A stretch of 64,000 nt of DNA from JAVBKX01 sp031553835 (GCA_031553835.1 JAVBKX010000016.1:124001-188000), one strand, 5' to 3'. Numbered from the stretch's first letter, positions 18,308 through 28,470 are shown. Notes: generated from the letters alone by a model not told the origin. Translations and numbers: made by a program.

Positions 18308-20488
18308 ATGAACATGAAATCATTATCAATTGTCAATTGTCAATTGTCAATTATTTTGGCTTGTTTGTTGGGATTTAGTTCTCTCCCTTCAAAAGCCCAG
18401 AATGATAGAGATTACGCCAAACAAGTGAATGCTTTGATTGGAACCAAAGGCTTAGGTCTGACTTCAGGATATTGCTATCCCGGAGCCACTTATCCTTTCG
18501 GAATGGTGCAATTCACACCATCCTATTTCTCAAAACGTTCTGGGTTTGTTATCAACCAATTGAACGGTGGCGGATGCGAACACATGGGCAATTTCCCTAC
18601 TTTTCCGGTAAAGGGAAAAATGGAAGCATCTCCTGATAATATATTGAATTACAGGGTAAATATTTCTGGAGAAAAAGGTCATGCAGGATTCTATGAGGCG
18701 ATAGTGCAAGAAGACATCAAAGCGAAACTGACAGTGACCGAAAGAACCGGAATGGCTTTGTATGAATATCCTGCAACCGAAGAATTCGGAACCGTTTTTA
18801 TCGGAGCGGGAGTCGCTGCAACGAAAACAGAACATGCTGCCGTAGTAATTACAGCCCCTAACAAATGTGAAGGATATGCGGAAGGCGGACAATTCTGCGG
18901 AATCCCAACTCCTTACAGAGTTTACTTTGTTGCGGAATTTGATGTAAATCCAATCGAAACAGGTATCTGGAAAAACGATAAACTATCTCCGCAAGCTACT
19001 TTTGCCGAAGGAGAGAATTCCGGTGTTTATTTTACTTTCGATTTGAAGAACGGTAAAAATAAAGTTCAATATAAAATCGGAGTATCTTATGTATCCGTCG
19101 AAAACGCCAAAGAAAACTTGAAAACGGAAAATTCTTCATGGGATTTTGCCAAAATCCAGGCTCAGGCGGAAAATCGCTGGAATCATTATTTAAGTAAAAT
19201 TGAAGTAACAGGAACCAATCCGGATCGCACGACTCAATTTTATACCCATTTGTATCGCTCTTTCATACACCCTAATGTATGTAGCGATGTAAACGGAGAA
19301 TATATGGGAGCTGACTTTAAAGTACACAAATCCCGTTCAAAACATTATGCCTCTTTCAGTAATTGGGACACTTACCGTACACAGATACAGTTACTGGCGA
19401 TGTTGGACCCTGAGGTGACTTCAGACATTGTAATCTCTCATCAATTATTTGCCGAAGAAGCGGGTGGAGCCTATCCCCGGTGGGTGATGGCGAATATCGA
19501 AACCGGAGTGATGCAAGGCGATCCTACTCCGATTCTGATTGCCAACGCTTATGCTTTTGGAGCAAGAAACTATGACCCTAAACCTATTCTGAATCTGATG
19601 CGAAACGGAGCTGAAGTTCCAGGCGCGAAATGTCAGAATGAAGAAGCTCGTCCGGGATTGAAACAATATTTAGACAAAGGTTACTATAATGCATCCATTC
19701 AATTAGAATATACATCTTCTGATTTCGCTATCGGACAATTCGCTTTGCGAGCGGTAGGCGATGAATTTTTGAGTTGGCGTTATTTCCATTTCGCCCGTTC
19801 ATGGAAAAACTTGTTCAATCCTGAAACCGGATGGTTACAATCCCGTAATCCGGATGGTTCCTGGAAGCCGTTGAGCGAAGATTTCCGCGAATCAACCTAC
19901 AAAAATTATTTTTGGATGGTTCCTTATGACATCAATGGTTTGGTAGAAATTATCGGAGGTAAAAAAGCAGCGGAAAAACGTTTGGATGAGTTTTTTGTAC
20001 GCTTGGATGCCGGATATAATGATACCTGGTTTGCTTCCGGAAACGAACCGAGCTTTGGAATTCCCTGGGTATATAACTGGATTGGAATTCCGCATAAAAC
20101 GCAATTGGTGATTAACAGAACGCTGAATGAACAATATTCAAGCAAACTGAACGGACTTCCCGGTAATGACGACCTGGGAACGATGGGTGCCTGGTATGTA
20201 TTCGCATGTATCGGCTTGTATCCCGAAATTCCCGGTATCGCAGGGTTTACCGTGAATACGCCCATATTCGAATCTGTTAAGGTTCGTTTGAAAAATGGTG
20301 ATTTAATCATCAAAGGAGGCTCTGAAAAGAATATCTATATCAATTCATTAAAAATCGATGGTAAAGCCCATGATTCTACCTGGATTGACTGGAATGATTT
20401 ATTGAATGGAGCTACATTGGAATTCAGCACCTCTTCTAAACCTAATTTGACTTGGGGCACGAAGATATTGCCTCCGTCATTTCCTTAA
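18308..20488 (+). CDS. GH92 alpha-mannosidase with heptamer-repeat leader
   Basis: Third GH92 exo-alpha-mannosidase, 726 residues. The signal peptide (about 1-30, ending PSKAQ) is encoded in part by a TCAATTG heptamer repeat (18326-18352). Motifs: YVNA-equivalent VNALIGTKG, CYPGATYPFGMVQFTP near 57, GNEPSFGIPWVYNW near 577 and GNDDLGTMGAWY near 618. These are the standard GH92 substrate, metal and catalytic segments, all intact. Two in-frame ATGs lie 6 bases apart (18308 and 18314); the first is taken. It follows the second GH92 after a 179-base gap. Together with GH130 behind it, it suggests mannan or N-glycan trimming. Change of one repeat unit would put the leader out of frame. Confidence 0.92.
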   Translation: MNMKSLSIVNCQLSIILACLLGFSSLPSKAQNDRDYAKQVNALIGTKGLGLTSGYCYPGATYPFGMVQFTPSYFSKRSGFVINQLNGGGCEHMGNFPTFPVKGKMEASPDNILNYRVNISGEKGHAGFYEAIVQEDIKAKLTVTERTGMALYEYPATEEFGTVFIGAGVAATKTEHAAVVITAPNKCEGYAEGGQFCGIPTPYRVYFVAEFDVNPIETGIWKNDKLSPQATFAEGENSGVYFTFDLKNGKNKVQYKIGVSYVSVENAKENLKTENSSWDFAKIQAQAENRWNHYLSKIEVTGTNPDRTTQFYTHLYRSFIHPNVCSDVNGEYMGADFKVHKSRSKHYASFSNWDTYRTQIQLLAMLDPEVTSDIVISHQLFAEEAGGAYPRWVMANIETGVMQGDPTPILIANAYAFGARNYDPKPILNLMRNGAEVPGAKCQNEEARPGLKQYLDKGYYNASIQLEYTSSDFAIGQFALRAVGDEFLSWRYFHFARSWKNLFNPETGWLQSRNPDGSWKPLSEDFRESTYKNYFWMVPYDINGLVEIIGGKKAAEKRLDEFFVRLDAGYNDTWFASGNEPSFGIPWVYNWIGIPHKTQLVINRTLNEQYSSKLNGLPGNDDLGTMGAWYVFACIGLYPEIPGIAGFTVNTPIFESVKVRLKNGDLIIKGGSEKNIYINSLKIDGKAHDSTWIDWNDLLNGATLEFSTSSKPNLTWGTKILPPSFP
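18326..18352 (+). repeat. Heptanucleotide repeat (TCAATTG), 3.9 copies, in signal-peptide codons
   Basis: Three full TCAATTG units plus six bases of a fourth, inside the coding sequence just after the start codon. Seven is not divisible by three, so slippage would change the frame. Confidence 0.9.
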
Positions 20489-20540
20489 TATTTTAAAAAT
20501 GATAAAACTAATGATACAAATAATTAAACTCACGACATCC

Positions 20541-21692
20541 ATGAAAAACATTCTCAATTCTCAATTCTCAATTCTCAATTTATTTTTACTGTTCCTGTTG
20601 TTTTCCTGCAACGGAAAAAGTAAGCAAGCGGAAAATGTAGCGGAATACAAACCAACATTTCCGTTGGGTGAATTTGTGCGTCAGGAAGGCGTTAATCCAG
20701 TGTTGTCACCCGATTCTTCTTCCGTATTTTTCTGTCCGATGAACCAAACGGAAGTTCATTGGGAGGAAAGCGATGCTTTTAATCCCGGAGCAGTTGTTAA
20801 AGACGGAAAAATCTGTGTGCTCTATCGCGCCGAAGACAATTCGGCTACCGGTATCGGAACCCGTGTTTCCCGTGTCGCTTTGGCTGAATCTACTGACGGC
20901 TTTACAATGACGAAACATTCCGCTCCTGTTGTATTTCCCGCCGATGACAACAATAAAAAATACGAGTGGCCCGGGGGATGTGAAGACCCGCGCGTGTCGG
21001 TTACAGAAGACGGTACTTTTGTAATCTTTTATACATCCTGGGACAGACAATTTGCTCGCCTTTGTGTAGCTACATCCCGTGATTTGATTCATTGGGAAAA
21101 ACATGGACCTGCATTCGCAAACGCGTATGATGGTCGCTTCCTGAATACCTGGTCAAAAGCTTCAAGTATCGTAACCGCTATCAAAGATGATAAATTAGTG
21201 ATAAAAAAAATCAATGACAAGTATTTTATGTATTGGGGTGAATATGTAATTTACGGAGCTACTTCCGATGATTTGAAGTCGTGGACTCCCATTTTGGATG
21301 AAAACAATGAGTTGAAAGTCTTGATGGCTCCGCGTAAAGGTTACTTTGATAGTGACCTGACCGAATGCGGACCTCCTGCCGTTTGGACGGAAGATGGAAT
21401 TATTTTACTCTACAACGGAAAAAATAAAGCCGGAGAAGGCGACCCTAATTATGTGACGAATGCTTATTGTGCCGGACAAGCATTGTTCAATGCAAATAAT
21501 CCTACCGAATTTATCAAAAGATTAGACAAACCATTCTTAATTCCTCAGGAAAATTTTGAAAAAAGCGGGCAATATCCTGCCGGAACTGTATTCATAGAAG
21601 GTCTTGTGTGTTACCAAAATAAGTGGTTTCTATATTATGGATGTGCAGACTCCCGTGTGGCGGTTGCCGTATATGATCCGTTAAAAAAATAA
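20541..21692 (+). CDS. GH130 beta-mannoside hydrolase/phosphorylase, lipoprotein
   Basis: Five-bladed propeller enzyme of family GH130, acting on beta-mannosides by hydrolysis or phosphorolysis. The 383-residue form starts at ATG 20541 (MKNILNSQF); in-frame ATGs at 20499 and 20511 lie upstream but give no better leader. A lipobox (LLFLLFSC, Cys 23) predicts a lipoprotein. Motifs: NPGAVVKDGKICVLYRAED near 80, GIGTRVSR, GGCEDPRV near 147 (family EDPR motif), DLTECGPPAVW near 272 and CADSRVAVAVYDP at the end. A membrane-exported form fits the beta-1,2-mannosidase branch better than the cytoplasmic phosphorylases (inference). Its leader contains a TTCTCAA heptamer repeat like that of the gene before it, 52 bases upstream. 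Confidence 0.87.
   Translation: MKNILNSQFSILNLFLLFLLFSCNGKSKQAENVAEYKPTFPLGEFVRQEGVNPVLSPDSSSVFFCPMNQTEVHWEESDAFNPGAVVKDGKICVLYRAEDNSATGIGTRVSRVALAESTDGFTMTKHSAPVVFPADDNNKKYEWPGGCEDPRVSVTEDGTFVIFYTSWDRQFARLCVATSRDLIHWEKHGPAFANAYDGRFLNTWSKASSIVTAIKDDKLVIKKINDKYFMYWGEYVIYGATSDDLKSWTPILDENNELKVLMAPRKGYFDSDLTECGPPAVWTEDGIILLYNGKNKAGEGDPNYVTNAYCAGQALFNANNPTEFIKRLDKPFLIPQENFEKSGQYPAGTVFIEGLVCYQNKWFLYYGCADSRVAVAVYDPLKK
20551..20580 (+). repeat. Heptanucleotide repeat (TTCTCAA), four copies, in lipoprotein-leader codons
   Basis: Four perfect TTCTCAA units and two further bases, beginning 10 bases after the ATG. In another register the unit is TCAATTC, one base different from the TCAATTG repeat in the preceding gene. 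Confidence 0.9.
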
Positions 21693-21698
21693 AAAAGT

Positions 21699-21734
21699 TT
21701 TAATGGTATATTAAATCTCAATCGTCATATAAAA
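21699..21734 (+). promoter_or_regulatory. ECF-type promoter motif, site C (SusD/SusC operon)
   Basis: TTTAATGGT, 15 bases, CGTCATATAAAA. The downstream ATATAAAA is shared with sites D and E. The CGTC ends 125 bases before the SusD ATG, leaving a long AT-rich leader. Confidence 0.75.
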
Positions 21735-21851
21735 TGTAGCATTGAATTTAAAATAATTCCATTTTATGAATACGTCTTAATTTGTGTAAACTTAATTGCC
21801 GGTAAACAATCAATTTTTTTTGAATTTTAACGCTTAAATATTTTATATGAT

Positions 21852-23732
21852 ATGAGGAATAATATACTGTTAGCTTTCTTTCTCTTATTCTGTTTATGGG
21901 GAGGAATGTCTTGTACGGACACCAGTTTTTTGGATGAAACAGAAACGACAAATTTAAATCGGGAAGTAGTCTTTGCTGATAGTTCCTATACTGCCGGTTT
22001 TTTGACGGAAATTTACAGAGATATAGGTTTTGATACGGATCCGGATCGATTTTCCATAACAGCTTTTGGTTTGACTAATCATTATGGCGGATTGCAAACG
22101 GCCAGTGATGAAGCCCGGTATAAACGGTCATCGACCATTACTACTGATGTAATGTTTGCTACTGGTACTATTAGCGCTAAGTTGGTATCTAAGGATGTTT
22201 GGGAGAAATGTTATGCTAGCATCCGAAAAGTAAATGTATTTCTGAAATATGTAGATGGATCTCCCATCGCAGAAAGAATAAAAAATCAATATAGAGCGGA
22301 GGCCCGCTTTTTACGTGCCTGGTATTATGGTCTATTACTGAGGCATTATGGCGGCATTCCGCTGATAGGGGATGATGTGTATGAATTGACTGACGTCATG
22401 AAAACAAGCCGCGATTCTTATGAAGATTGCGTCAATTACATCGTGAATGAATGTGATGAGATTATAAAATCCAATGTATTGTCCAAACGTCGAACCGGTC
22501 GTGATTATGGTCGTATCAGCGAGGCTGGGTGCCGGGGATTGAAGTCTCGTGTCCTTTTATATGCTGCCAGTCAACTTTATAATGGGATTGAGGATCAATA
22601 TGCTCCATCTGCAGAATACAAAAAATTGTTAGGTTACCCTGTCTATGATAAAGAACGTTGGGAAAAGGCTTATGATGCTGCTCTTGATGTGATTGCTATG
22701 CAGGAGTATCGCTTATTTGAATGGCATGAGACGGGAAGCGCTAATGATGATAATTCCGAACCGGAAATGGGATGGGGGTTTTATGCGGTTACATCCATGC
22801 CTTCGGATTTTGCTAACTTTATCACCAGCAAAGAAGGAGAAACATTCAAACAAGGCGCTTTTTGTGAAGTTATTTTAGATAAAACGGCCGACAAAGGAAA
22901 TGACAGGGAACGCCGGTATGGTCCTCCAACCAGTGGCGGTGGAGCCGAAAGCGGCTATGTTTATAAGGAATTGGCTGATGCTTTTCCTATGCTGGATGGT
23001 AAACCTATCGGTCAGAGTGCCTATGAATACAATATTTTAACCCCAAATGTGAATCGAGATCCGCGTTTTGCAAATTCTATTCTTTATGATGGCGGTTATT
23101 TTTGTACAGGAACCTCCACTTATACTGCTATACGGATTTCCCAGGGGGCCGGTGCTACTTTGGATGCTGTTCATGCAGGAACTCCTACCGGATTTTATGT
23201 GAAAAAGACAACAAGTCGGGCTACTTGCGGTAATACATTTATAGGTGTGCCACAAAGTCGTCCGTTGATTCGCTATGCAGAAACCTTATTAAATTATGCA
23301 GAGGCTGCAAATGAATATTATGGTCCAAATCATTCGGATCAATATACAAATATATATGAAGCATTGAAAGTCATTCGCAGAAGGGCTGGTATTGAAGCCG
23401 GCGATGATGGAATGTACGGATTAAAAGCCAATATGTCTCAGGATGAAATGAGGGAAGCGATACGGTTGGAACGTAGAATCGAATTGGCCTTTGAAGGTCA
23501 TCGGTTTTTTGATGTGCGCCGTTGGAAGATTGCTGAAGTTACCGATAATAAAATGATGCATGGGCTTGAGATTACCCGTAATAGCGATAATACTAAATCT
23601 GCACGGGAGTTTGAGGTTGCTAAACATACTTTCCGTCAGGCCATGTATTTTTGGCCACTACCATACGATGAAGTTGTTAAGGCTCCGGATCTTTTACAAA
23701 ATCCGTATTATGCAGCTGATGATGATCAATAA
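21852..23732 (+). CDS. SusD-like glycan-binding lipoprotein (first)
   Basis: Surface lipoprotein that binds oligosaccharides over a SusC channel. It has 626 residues; the lipobox is GGMSC with Cys 21. RagB/SusD features include YRAEARFLRAWYYGLLLRHY near 142, GGIPLIGDDVYEL, and a C-terminal ERRIELAFEGHRFFDVRRW near 540, typical of the helical TPR scaffold. It heads an operon whose promoter motif (site C) lies upstream. It is followed 19 bases later by a small lipoprotein. Unusually, this SusD precedes any SusC; its partner could be either SusC gene downstream. The ligand is unknown but mannose-rich glycan is likely from context. Confidence 0.92.
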   Translation: MRNNILLAFFLLFCLWGGMSCTDTSFLDETETTNLNREVVFADSSYTAGFLTEIYRDIGFDTDPDRFSITAFGLTNHYGGLQTASDEARYKRSSTITTDVMFATGTISAKLVSKDVWEKCYASIRKVNVFLKYVDGSPIAERIKNQYRAEARFLRAWYYGLLLRHYGGIPLIGDDVYELTDVMKTSRDSYEDCVNYIVNECDEIIKSNVLSKRRTGRDYGRISEAGCRGLKSRVLLYAASQLYNGIEDQYAPSAEYKKLLGYPVYDKERWEKAYDAALDVIAMQEYRLFEWHETGSANDDNSEPEMGWGFYAVTSMPSDFANFITSKEGETFKQGAFCEVILDKTADKGNDRERRYGPPTSGGGAESGYVYKELADAFPMLDGKPIGQSAYEYNILTPNVNRDPRFANSILYDGGYFCTGTSTYTAIRISQGAGATLDAVHAGTPTGFYVKKTTSRATCGNTFIGVPQSRPLIRYAETLLNYAEAANEYYGPNHSDQYTNIYEALKVIRRRAGIEAGDDGMYGLKANMSQDEMREAIRLERRIELAFEGHRFFDVRRWKIAEVTDNKMMHGLEITRNSDNTKSAREFEVAKHTFRQAMYFWPLPYDEVVKAPDLLQNPYYAADDDQ

Positions 23733-23751
23733 TTTACTAATCAATATTATC

Positions 23752-24204
23752 ATGAAATCTAAAATAAAAATAACAACGTATATTCTGATGGTTTTTATTT
23801 TCTTTGGTTCCTGTGATTCTTTTCAAGATGAAGCATATAGTGATTATAAAGAAGAGCCTAAGAATCTTGACGGGGTATGGCAGTTGAAAACCGTTTCCCG
23901 CAATGGAATAGATATTACAAAAGCAATGAATTTCAGTCAATTTCGCTTGAATTTGCATGTAGATGGCACTTATACGCTCGATAATTATCTGCCTTTTGCT
24001 GTAAAAAACAACGGGCAATGGGCGGTGGATGATCCCCAATATCCATTTAATTTAATATTACGTGAAAATGATTCAAATCAAGATGTGATTATTGGTCTAA
24101 AATACCCAACGGTCAATGGTAAACGCATTATTTCTGTTTCTGTTAGTCCGGGGTGTTACAGTAATTCTTATCAATATGTATTTGAGAAGATTGAACATAA
24201 CTAA
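23752..24204 (+). CDS. Small lipoprotein, DUF5004-like
   Basis: 150 residues with lipobox FFGSC (Cys 21). The body is a lipocalin-like beta protein: LDGVWQLKTVSRNGIDIT near 39-56, then DGTYTLDNY and NGQWAVDD, the pattern of DUF5004/lipocalin-type accessory proteins coded in PULs. The ATG at 23752 is chosen because the longer open frame runs back through the SusD coding region and lacks a leader. The next gene starts directly after its stop codon (TAAATG). Probably a surface accessory glycan-binding protein; the family call is from pattern and context. Confidence 0.7.
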   Translation: MKSKIKITTYILMVFIFFGSCDSFQDEAYSDYKEEPKNLDGVWQLKTVSRNGIDITKAMNFSQFRLNLHVDGTYTLDNYLPFAVKNNGQWAVDDPQYPFNLILRENDSNQDVIIGLKYPTVNGKRIISVSVSPGCYSNSYQYVFEKIEHN

Positions 24205-25290
24205 ATGAAGAATCGAATGAAAAACATATTTAATAAAAATAGAAAATTCTATTTTAAAGGTATTTTTCTTGTATCCTTGTTTGCCATCATTTTATTCGGA
24301 TGTGTTTATTTGGATAGTGTATCGATAATGCAGATACAGGGAGACGGAACCGAAGCCCCCATTGCTAAAGCGGGAACTGAAGCTACTTTTACGGTGAAGG
24401 GAAATATTAATTGTGCAGAAGACCATGGTGATGTCCGGTTTGTAGTGTCGGTTTTGGTTCCTAAATCATGGAATGCCAGAGCACATGCTAAAGTTACATA
24501 CGTGACAACCTTGCATACCGATCCGGATGAAATATTAACGATGTCGGTTGTTCCCGAATCTTCATTGCCCAAAAATGCAGGAGGACGTACCTGGGGCGAA
24601 GCCCTTATGCAAGAGTATGGTGTTGGTCCTAACGTTTTATCTGATATGGAATGGGTTACTTTTCAGACGGATGATAAGTGGGCTATCTTTAATGGAGATA
24701 AACCTACTTATACTATTTATATTCGCACGAATGTAGGGGAATTGAACCTGAAAACTTATTTAGGTTTCTTTGTCAATCATACAGACGATGGTCTGAGTAC
24801 AAGTAATGACCACAAGAAAGTCAAGTTTAGTGACGAAGCCTTTGAAGTGGTTGATGGTAAAGGATTGACGATTGATTTTTGCAACAATCACTTCAATAAA
24901 GTTCAACCGCTTGCTGCATTGCAAAATGACTTTGTAACGTTCAGTTTCAATGGAGGGGTTTATCAAAATGATTTGACGTCTGCGAATGAAATATATATCG
25001 AAGCTAAAGCGTATGATGCTTTTGGAACAGTCATTTCTACAATTACTGAGCGAAGCAATAAAACATTGTTGATTCGGGAATCTGCTTATAATGATATTTA
25101 TAATCTGACTATCTGGCCTGCCGATTTTTTTGATGTTCTGAATGGAATGATAATAGATCACATTGAATATATTTTCACTAATAAAGATGGATCCGTTACA
25201 ATTACGCAATCGGATGATGATTATGCTGTGAATGGGACGGAGATCGTCGGCGCAAAAGAGCCTTTTGTGATTCAACTGTTGTGTGATTGA
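24205..25290 (+). CDS. PUL lipoprotein, DUF4961-like
   Basis: 361 residues with an N-terminal anchor and lipobox (IILFGC, Cys 33). A beta-rich region follows, with VRFVVSVLVPKSWNARAHAK near 75-95, the kind of segment seen in DUF4961 proteins that sit with DUF5004 proteins next to SusC/SusD. A C-terminal domain has no motif I recognise. It starts immediately after the previous stop codon and is 41 bases before SusC, so all four are co-transcribed. Likely a surface glycan-binding accessory protein; no enzymatic residues are apparent. Confidence 0.65.
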   Translation: MKNRMKNIFNKNRKFYFKGIFLVSLFAIILFGCVYLDSVSIMQIQGDGTEAPIAKAGTEATFTVKGNINCAEDHGDVRFVVSVLVPKSWNARAHAKVTYVTTLHTDPDEILTMSVVPESSLPKNAGGRTWGEALMQEYGVGPNVLSDMEWVTFQTDDKWAIFNGDKPTYTIYIRTNVGELNLKTYLGFFVNHTDDGLSTSNDHKKVKFSDEAFEVVDGKGLTIDFCNNHFNKVQPLAALQNDFVTFSFNGGVYQNDLTSANEIYIEAKAYDAFGTVISTITERSNKTLLIRESAYNDIYNLTIWPADFFDVLNGMIIDHIEYIFTNKDGSVTITQSDDDYAVNGTEIVGAKEPFVIQLLCD

Positions 25291-25331
25291 CAGCGATAAA
25301 TTGATTTTTTAAATATTAACAATGAATTTAT

Positions 25332-28300
25332 ATGTATAAAAATCTATATAAAAAGAATTACCGGTATCTTGTTTTATTCATGGTTACATGGATATTATCG
25401 GGAGTACATGTGATAACCGTGAAGGCACAGACGGTTGACTGTCTGACTGTCACAAATCAGGTCTTGGATTTGTATGGAAATCCGGTGCCCGGAGTGGAAG
25501 TATCTGTAAAAGGAACCAATACAAGTGTTACCACATTGGAAGATGGAACATTTGTGTTGGATTATGCCGTTGACAATGTATTAACTTTTTCTCGAGAAGG
25601 ATTCTTGTACCGTGAATCAAAAGTTACAGATACAGATATAAAGAAAGGAGTCCTTGTGCATTTGCAGGGAAATCTGATTGATAATTTACCAACGATACCG
25701 GGCCCTTATGGTGACGATATGGATAAAGCCAGTTATCTGGGTTCCGCTTCAACGGTATCTACGGAGCAATTGACAACTACAATGGGTACTACCATTATTC
25801 CGGCTTTGACAGGACGTATAACCGGCTTGAATGTTAGTCAGGTACGAGGAGCTCGCAGCCATTTTACTTCTGCCAATTATACGTCAGATCTTATAGGTTT
25901 GATTCCGGTATTCGGAACAGGAATTTATAGTGATAATTCGGAGTTTTCCCTTGCTTCACGGGGGGTAACGCCTATTGTCATTGTGGATGGGATACAACGC
26001 GAATTCTATGCGTTGGATCCCGAAGTTATAGAATCGGTATCCCTTCAGAAAGATGCTTTATCTACCATGTTTTTGGGAATGCAAAGTTCACGTGGAGCAT
26101 TAATTATCACCACTAAAAAACCGACACAAAATGCATTATATGTTTCTTTTACAGGAAGAGTCGGGGTCAATTCCCCTATAAAGATGCCCAAACCGCTGGA
26201 TTCATATCAATATGCATATTTATTGAATGAAGCGTTGTCAAATGATGGTAAATTATCTATTTATGCCTATGACGATTTTGCTAAATATAGAAATGGAACC
26301 AACCATTATACTCATCCGAATGTCAATTGGTATGATGCATTGTATGATGACAACACCATTTCCCAGGCTTATAACTTAAATGTTTCCGGAGGAAATAAAG
26401 TCGCTCAATATTTTGTTAGTTTAGGTTATATGAGGGAAGAAGGCGCATTCTTTACTTCTTCCTCCAATTCGTATAATACAAACTTGGATTATCAGCGTTA
26501 TTTGATTACTTCCAAGGTAAATGTGAATATAACCGACGATTTTACAGCTAATATTATGTTGATAGGTCGTGTTGAGGATGGAAATCAACCGGCTGGAAAC
26601 GGTACAGGTTACAGTGATTTGTTAAATACAATTTATACCACTCCGAATTCGGCTTACCCTGTTAGAAATCCAAATGGTTCGTGGGGAGGAAATATTTCTT
26701 TTACCAATAACCTAATGTCTCAAACGATGAATTCTGGATATCTAAGGGATAATGCCCGCGATATTTTAGGAATACTCAATTTGACTTATGATTTTGACAA
26801 ACAGGTAAAAGGCTTGTCTGTTCAGTTACTTGGAGGCATTACTACCCAAACGAGAACATTTACAGAAAGATCCAAAAGGTCTGCGGTTTATTCTTACGGA
26901 ATTGATGATAATGGAAATGCGGTTTACACTCAGTTCAGTGAACCAACTTCTCAAGCCAATCAATTTTATACGGTTAGTAATTATCAGGATATGTATGGAC
27001 AGTTGGCTGTCAATTACCATCGTCAGTGGGGACAACATGGATTAAAAGCCACTTTGAAAGGCGATACCCGTACCTTAATCAATAATTATGATCTGCCTGA
27101 AATTCCATCGAATATTATGGCTAATGTATCATATGATTATGGTGGTAAATATTTTGCTCAGGCTGCATTAACCGAAAGCTATTATAATCGTTACGCTCCC
27201 GATAATCGCTGGGGAACATTTTATGCTTTTGGATTGGGTTGGGATATCAGTCGGGAAAATTTCATGCATGATGAGGCTGATTGGTTAAACCAACTGAAGC
27301 TTCGTGCAGTATATGGTCGTACAGGGAACGGAATAACTAATTCCGGCTATTATACCTGGAGCCAAACGTATTCTAATGATGGTACAGCAGCGTATCCTTT
27401 AGGAACAAGTCAAACCACTCCTTTTTATGTCAGAGAAAATCAGCCATTGGCTAACTATAATATTACCTGGGAGAAAGCGGATAAAAGAGATATCGGCTTA
27501 GATTTGGCTGTGCTTAATAACCGTATTCGGTTTGTTGTTGATTACTACAACGATTATTATTATGATTTGCTACAGCCGCGCGGCAAAAATATTGAACTTA
27601 TGGGGGCAACTTATCCTTATGAAAATATAGGAAAATTAAGCCGTTACGGAACTGAACTGACTTTGACTTATCAAAATTGTATAGGGCGATTTAATTGCTA
27701 TGTTTCAGGTAATTGGAGTTATGAACAAAGCAAAATAAAGTATATCGACGAACAAGATATGCCTTATGATTATCTCTATAGAACAGGAAATCCGTTAGGC
27801 GCATACTTTGGATTGGTTGCCGACGGATTCCTTACAGCCGAAGATATTGCCAATGGGTATCCTGTAATGGAAGGTTTCAGCAATATTCAACCCGGAGATG
27901 TTAAATATGTCGATAAAAATGATGATGGCATCATTGATGAATTTGATAGTATGGTTATAGGAGGAGACAAGCCTTTGTCTTATTTTGGAATGGATGTTGG
28001 ATTCGAATACCGTGGATTTGAATTCTCCATGCTGTGGCAAGGTGTTTACAACCGGGACATTTATTTAAATGACCGCACTTTTACAGAAGGATTCCAACAA
28101 ATCAATCAACATTACGGACAAGCTTATGAACATCTTTTAAATCGTTGGACTCCGGAGACTGCAGCAACTGCAACCTTTCCGAGATTATCGGCCGGAGGAA
28201 ATAACTACAATAATGGAAACAATTGGGGATCGTCCCTGTGGGTGAAATCCGGCAATTTTATCCGTTTGAAAAATATGCATGTGGCTTATAATATTCCGGA

Positions 28301-28463
28301 GTCTTTTAGTCGCCGTTATTTGTGGAATTTGCGATTTAGAATTTTTGTCGATGGACAAAATTTGTGGACACAGGCTGCTTGCGACTTGGTTGACCCGGAA
28401 GTGAGTTTTACAAACTATCCGATACAACGGAATGTGAATATTGGTATTAATGTTAAATTTTAA
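25332..28463 (+). CDS. SusC-like TonB-dependent transporter (first)
   Basis: Outer-membrane TonB-dependent porter importing oligosaccharides. 1043 residues: signal peptide to about residue 33 (VKAQ), a carboxypeptidase-regulatory-like domain at about 41-110 (DLYGNPVPGVEVSVKGTN), a plug domain at about 130-265 (VIVDGIQREFYALDPEVIES, then SRGALIITTK), and a beta-barrel to the C-terminus (NVNIGINVKF, ending in the usual aromatic residue). No N-terminal STN domain, so it is not a signal-transducing receptor. The plug sequence is of the long, diverged SusC type with an insert near 185-205. It is 7 bases upstream of a SusD gene, the normal C-then-D pairing. Confidence 0.93.
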   Translation: MYKNLYKKNYRYLVLFMVTWILSGVHVITVKAQTVDCLTVTNQVLDLYGNPVPGVEVSVKGTNTSVTTLEDGTFVLDYAVDNVLTFSREGFLYRESKVTDTDIKKGVLVHLQGNLIDNLPTIPGPYGDDMDKASYLGSASTVSTEQLTTTMGTTIIPALTGRITGLNVSQVRGARSHFTSANYTSDLIGLIPVFGTGIYSDNSEFSLASRGVTPIVIVDGIQREFYALDPEVIESVSLQKDALSTMFLGMQSSRGALIITTKKPTQNALYVSFTGRVGVNSPIKMPKPLDSYQYAYLLNEALSNDGKLSIYAYDDFAKYRNGTNHYTHPNVNWYDALYDDNTISQAYNLNVSGGNKVAQYFVSLGYMREEGAFFTSSSNSYNTNLDYQRYLITSKVNVNITDDFTANIMLIGRVEDGNQPAGNGTGYSDLLNTIYTTPNSAYPVRNPNGSWGGNISFTNNLMSQTMNSGYLRDNARDILGILNLTYDFDKQVKGLSVQLLGGITTQTRTFTERSKRSAVYSYGIDDNGNAVYTQFSEPTSQANQFYTVSNYQDMYGQLAVNYHRQWGQHGLKATLKGDTRTLINNYDLPEIPSNIMANVSYDYGGKYFAQAALTESYYNRYAPDNRWGTFYAFGLGWDISRENFMHDEADWLNQLKLRAVYGRTGNGITNSGYYTWSQTYSNDGTAAYPLGTSQTTPFYVRENQPLANYNITWEKADKRDIGLDLAVLNNRIRFVVDYYNDYYYDLLQPRGKNIELMGATYPYENIGKLSRYGTELTLTYQNCIGRFNCYVSGNWSYEQSKIKYIDEQDMPYDYLYRTGNPLGAYFGLVADGFLTAEDIANGYPVMEGFSNIQPGDVKYVDKNDDGIIDEFDSMVIGGDKPLSYFGMDVGFEYRGFEFSMLWQGVYNRDIYLNDRTFTEGFQQINQHYGQAYEHLLNRWTPETAATATFPRLSAGGNNYNNGNNWGSSLWVKSGNFIRLKNMHVAYNIPESFSRRYLWNLRFRIFVDGQNLWTQAACDLVDPEVSFTNYPIQRNVNIGINVKF

Positions 28464-28470
28464 ATCATCC

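Noticed and set aside
23560..23751. Long open frame overlapping the end of the first SusD
   Set aside because: The ATG at 23752 gives a proper lipoprotein leader; the upstream part is the SusD gene read in another frame.
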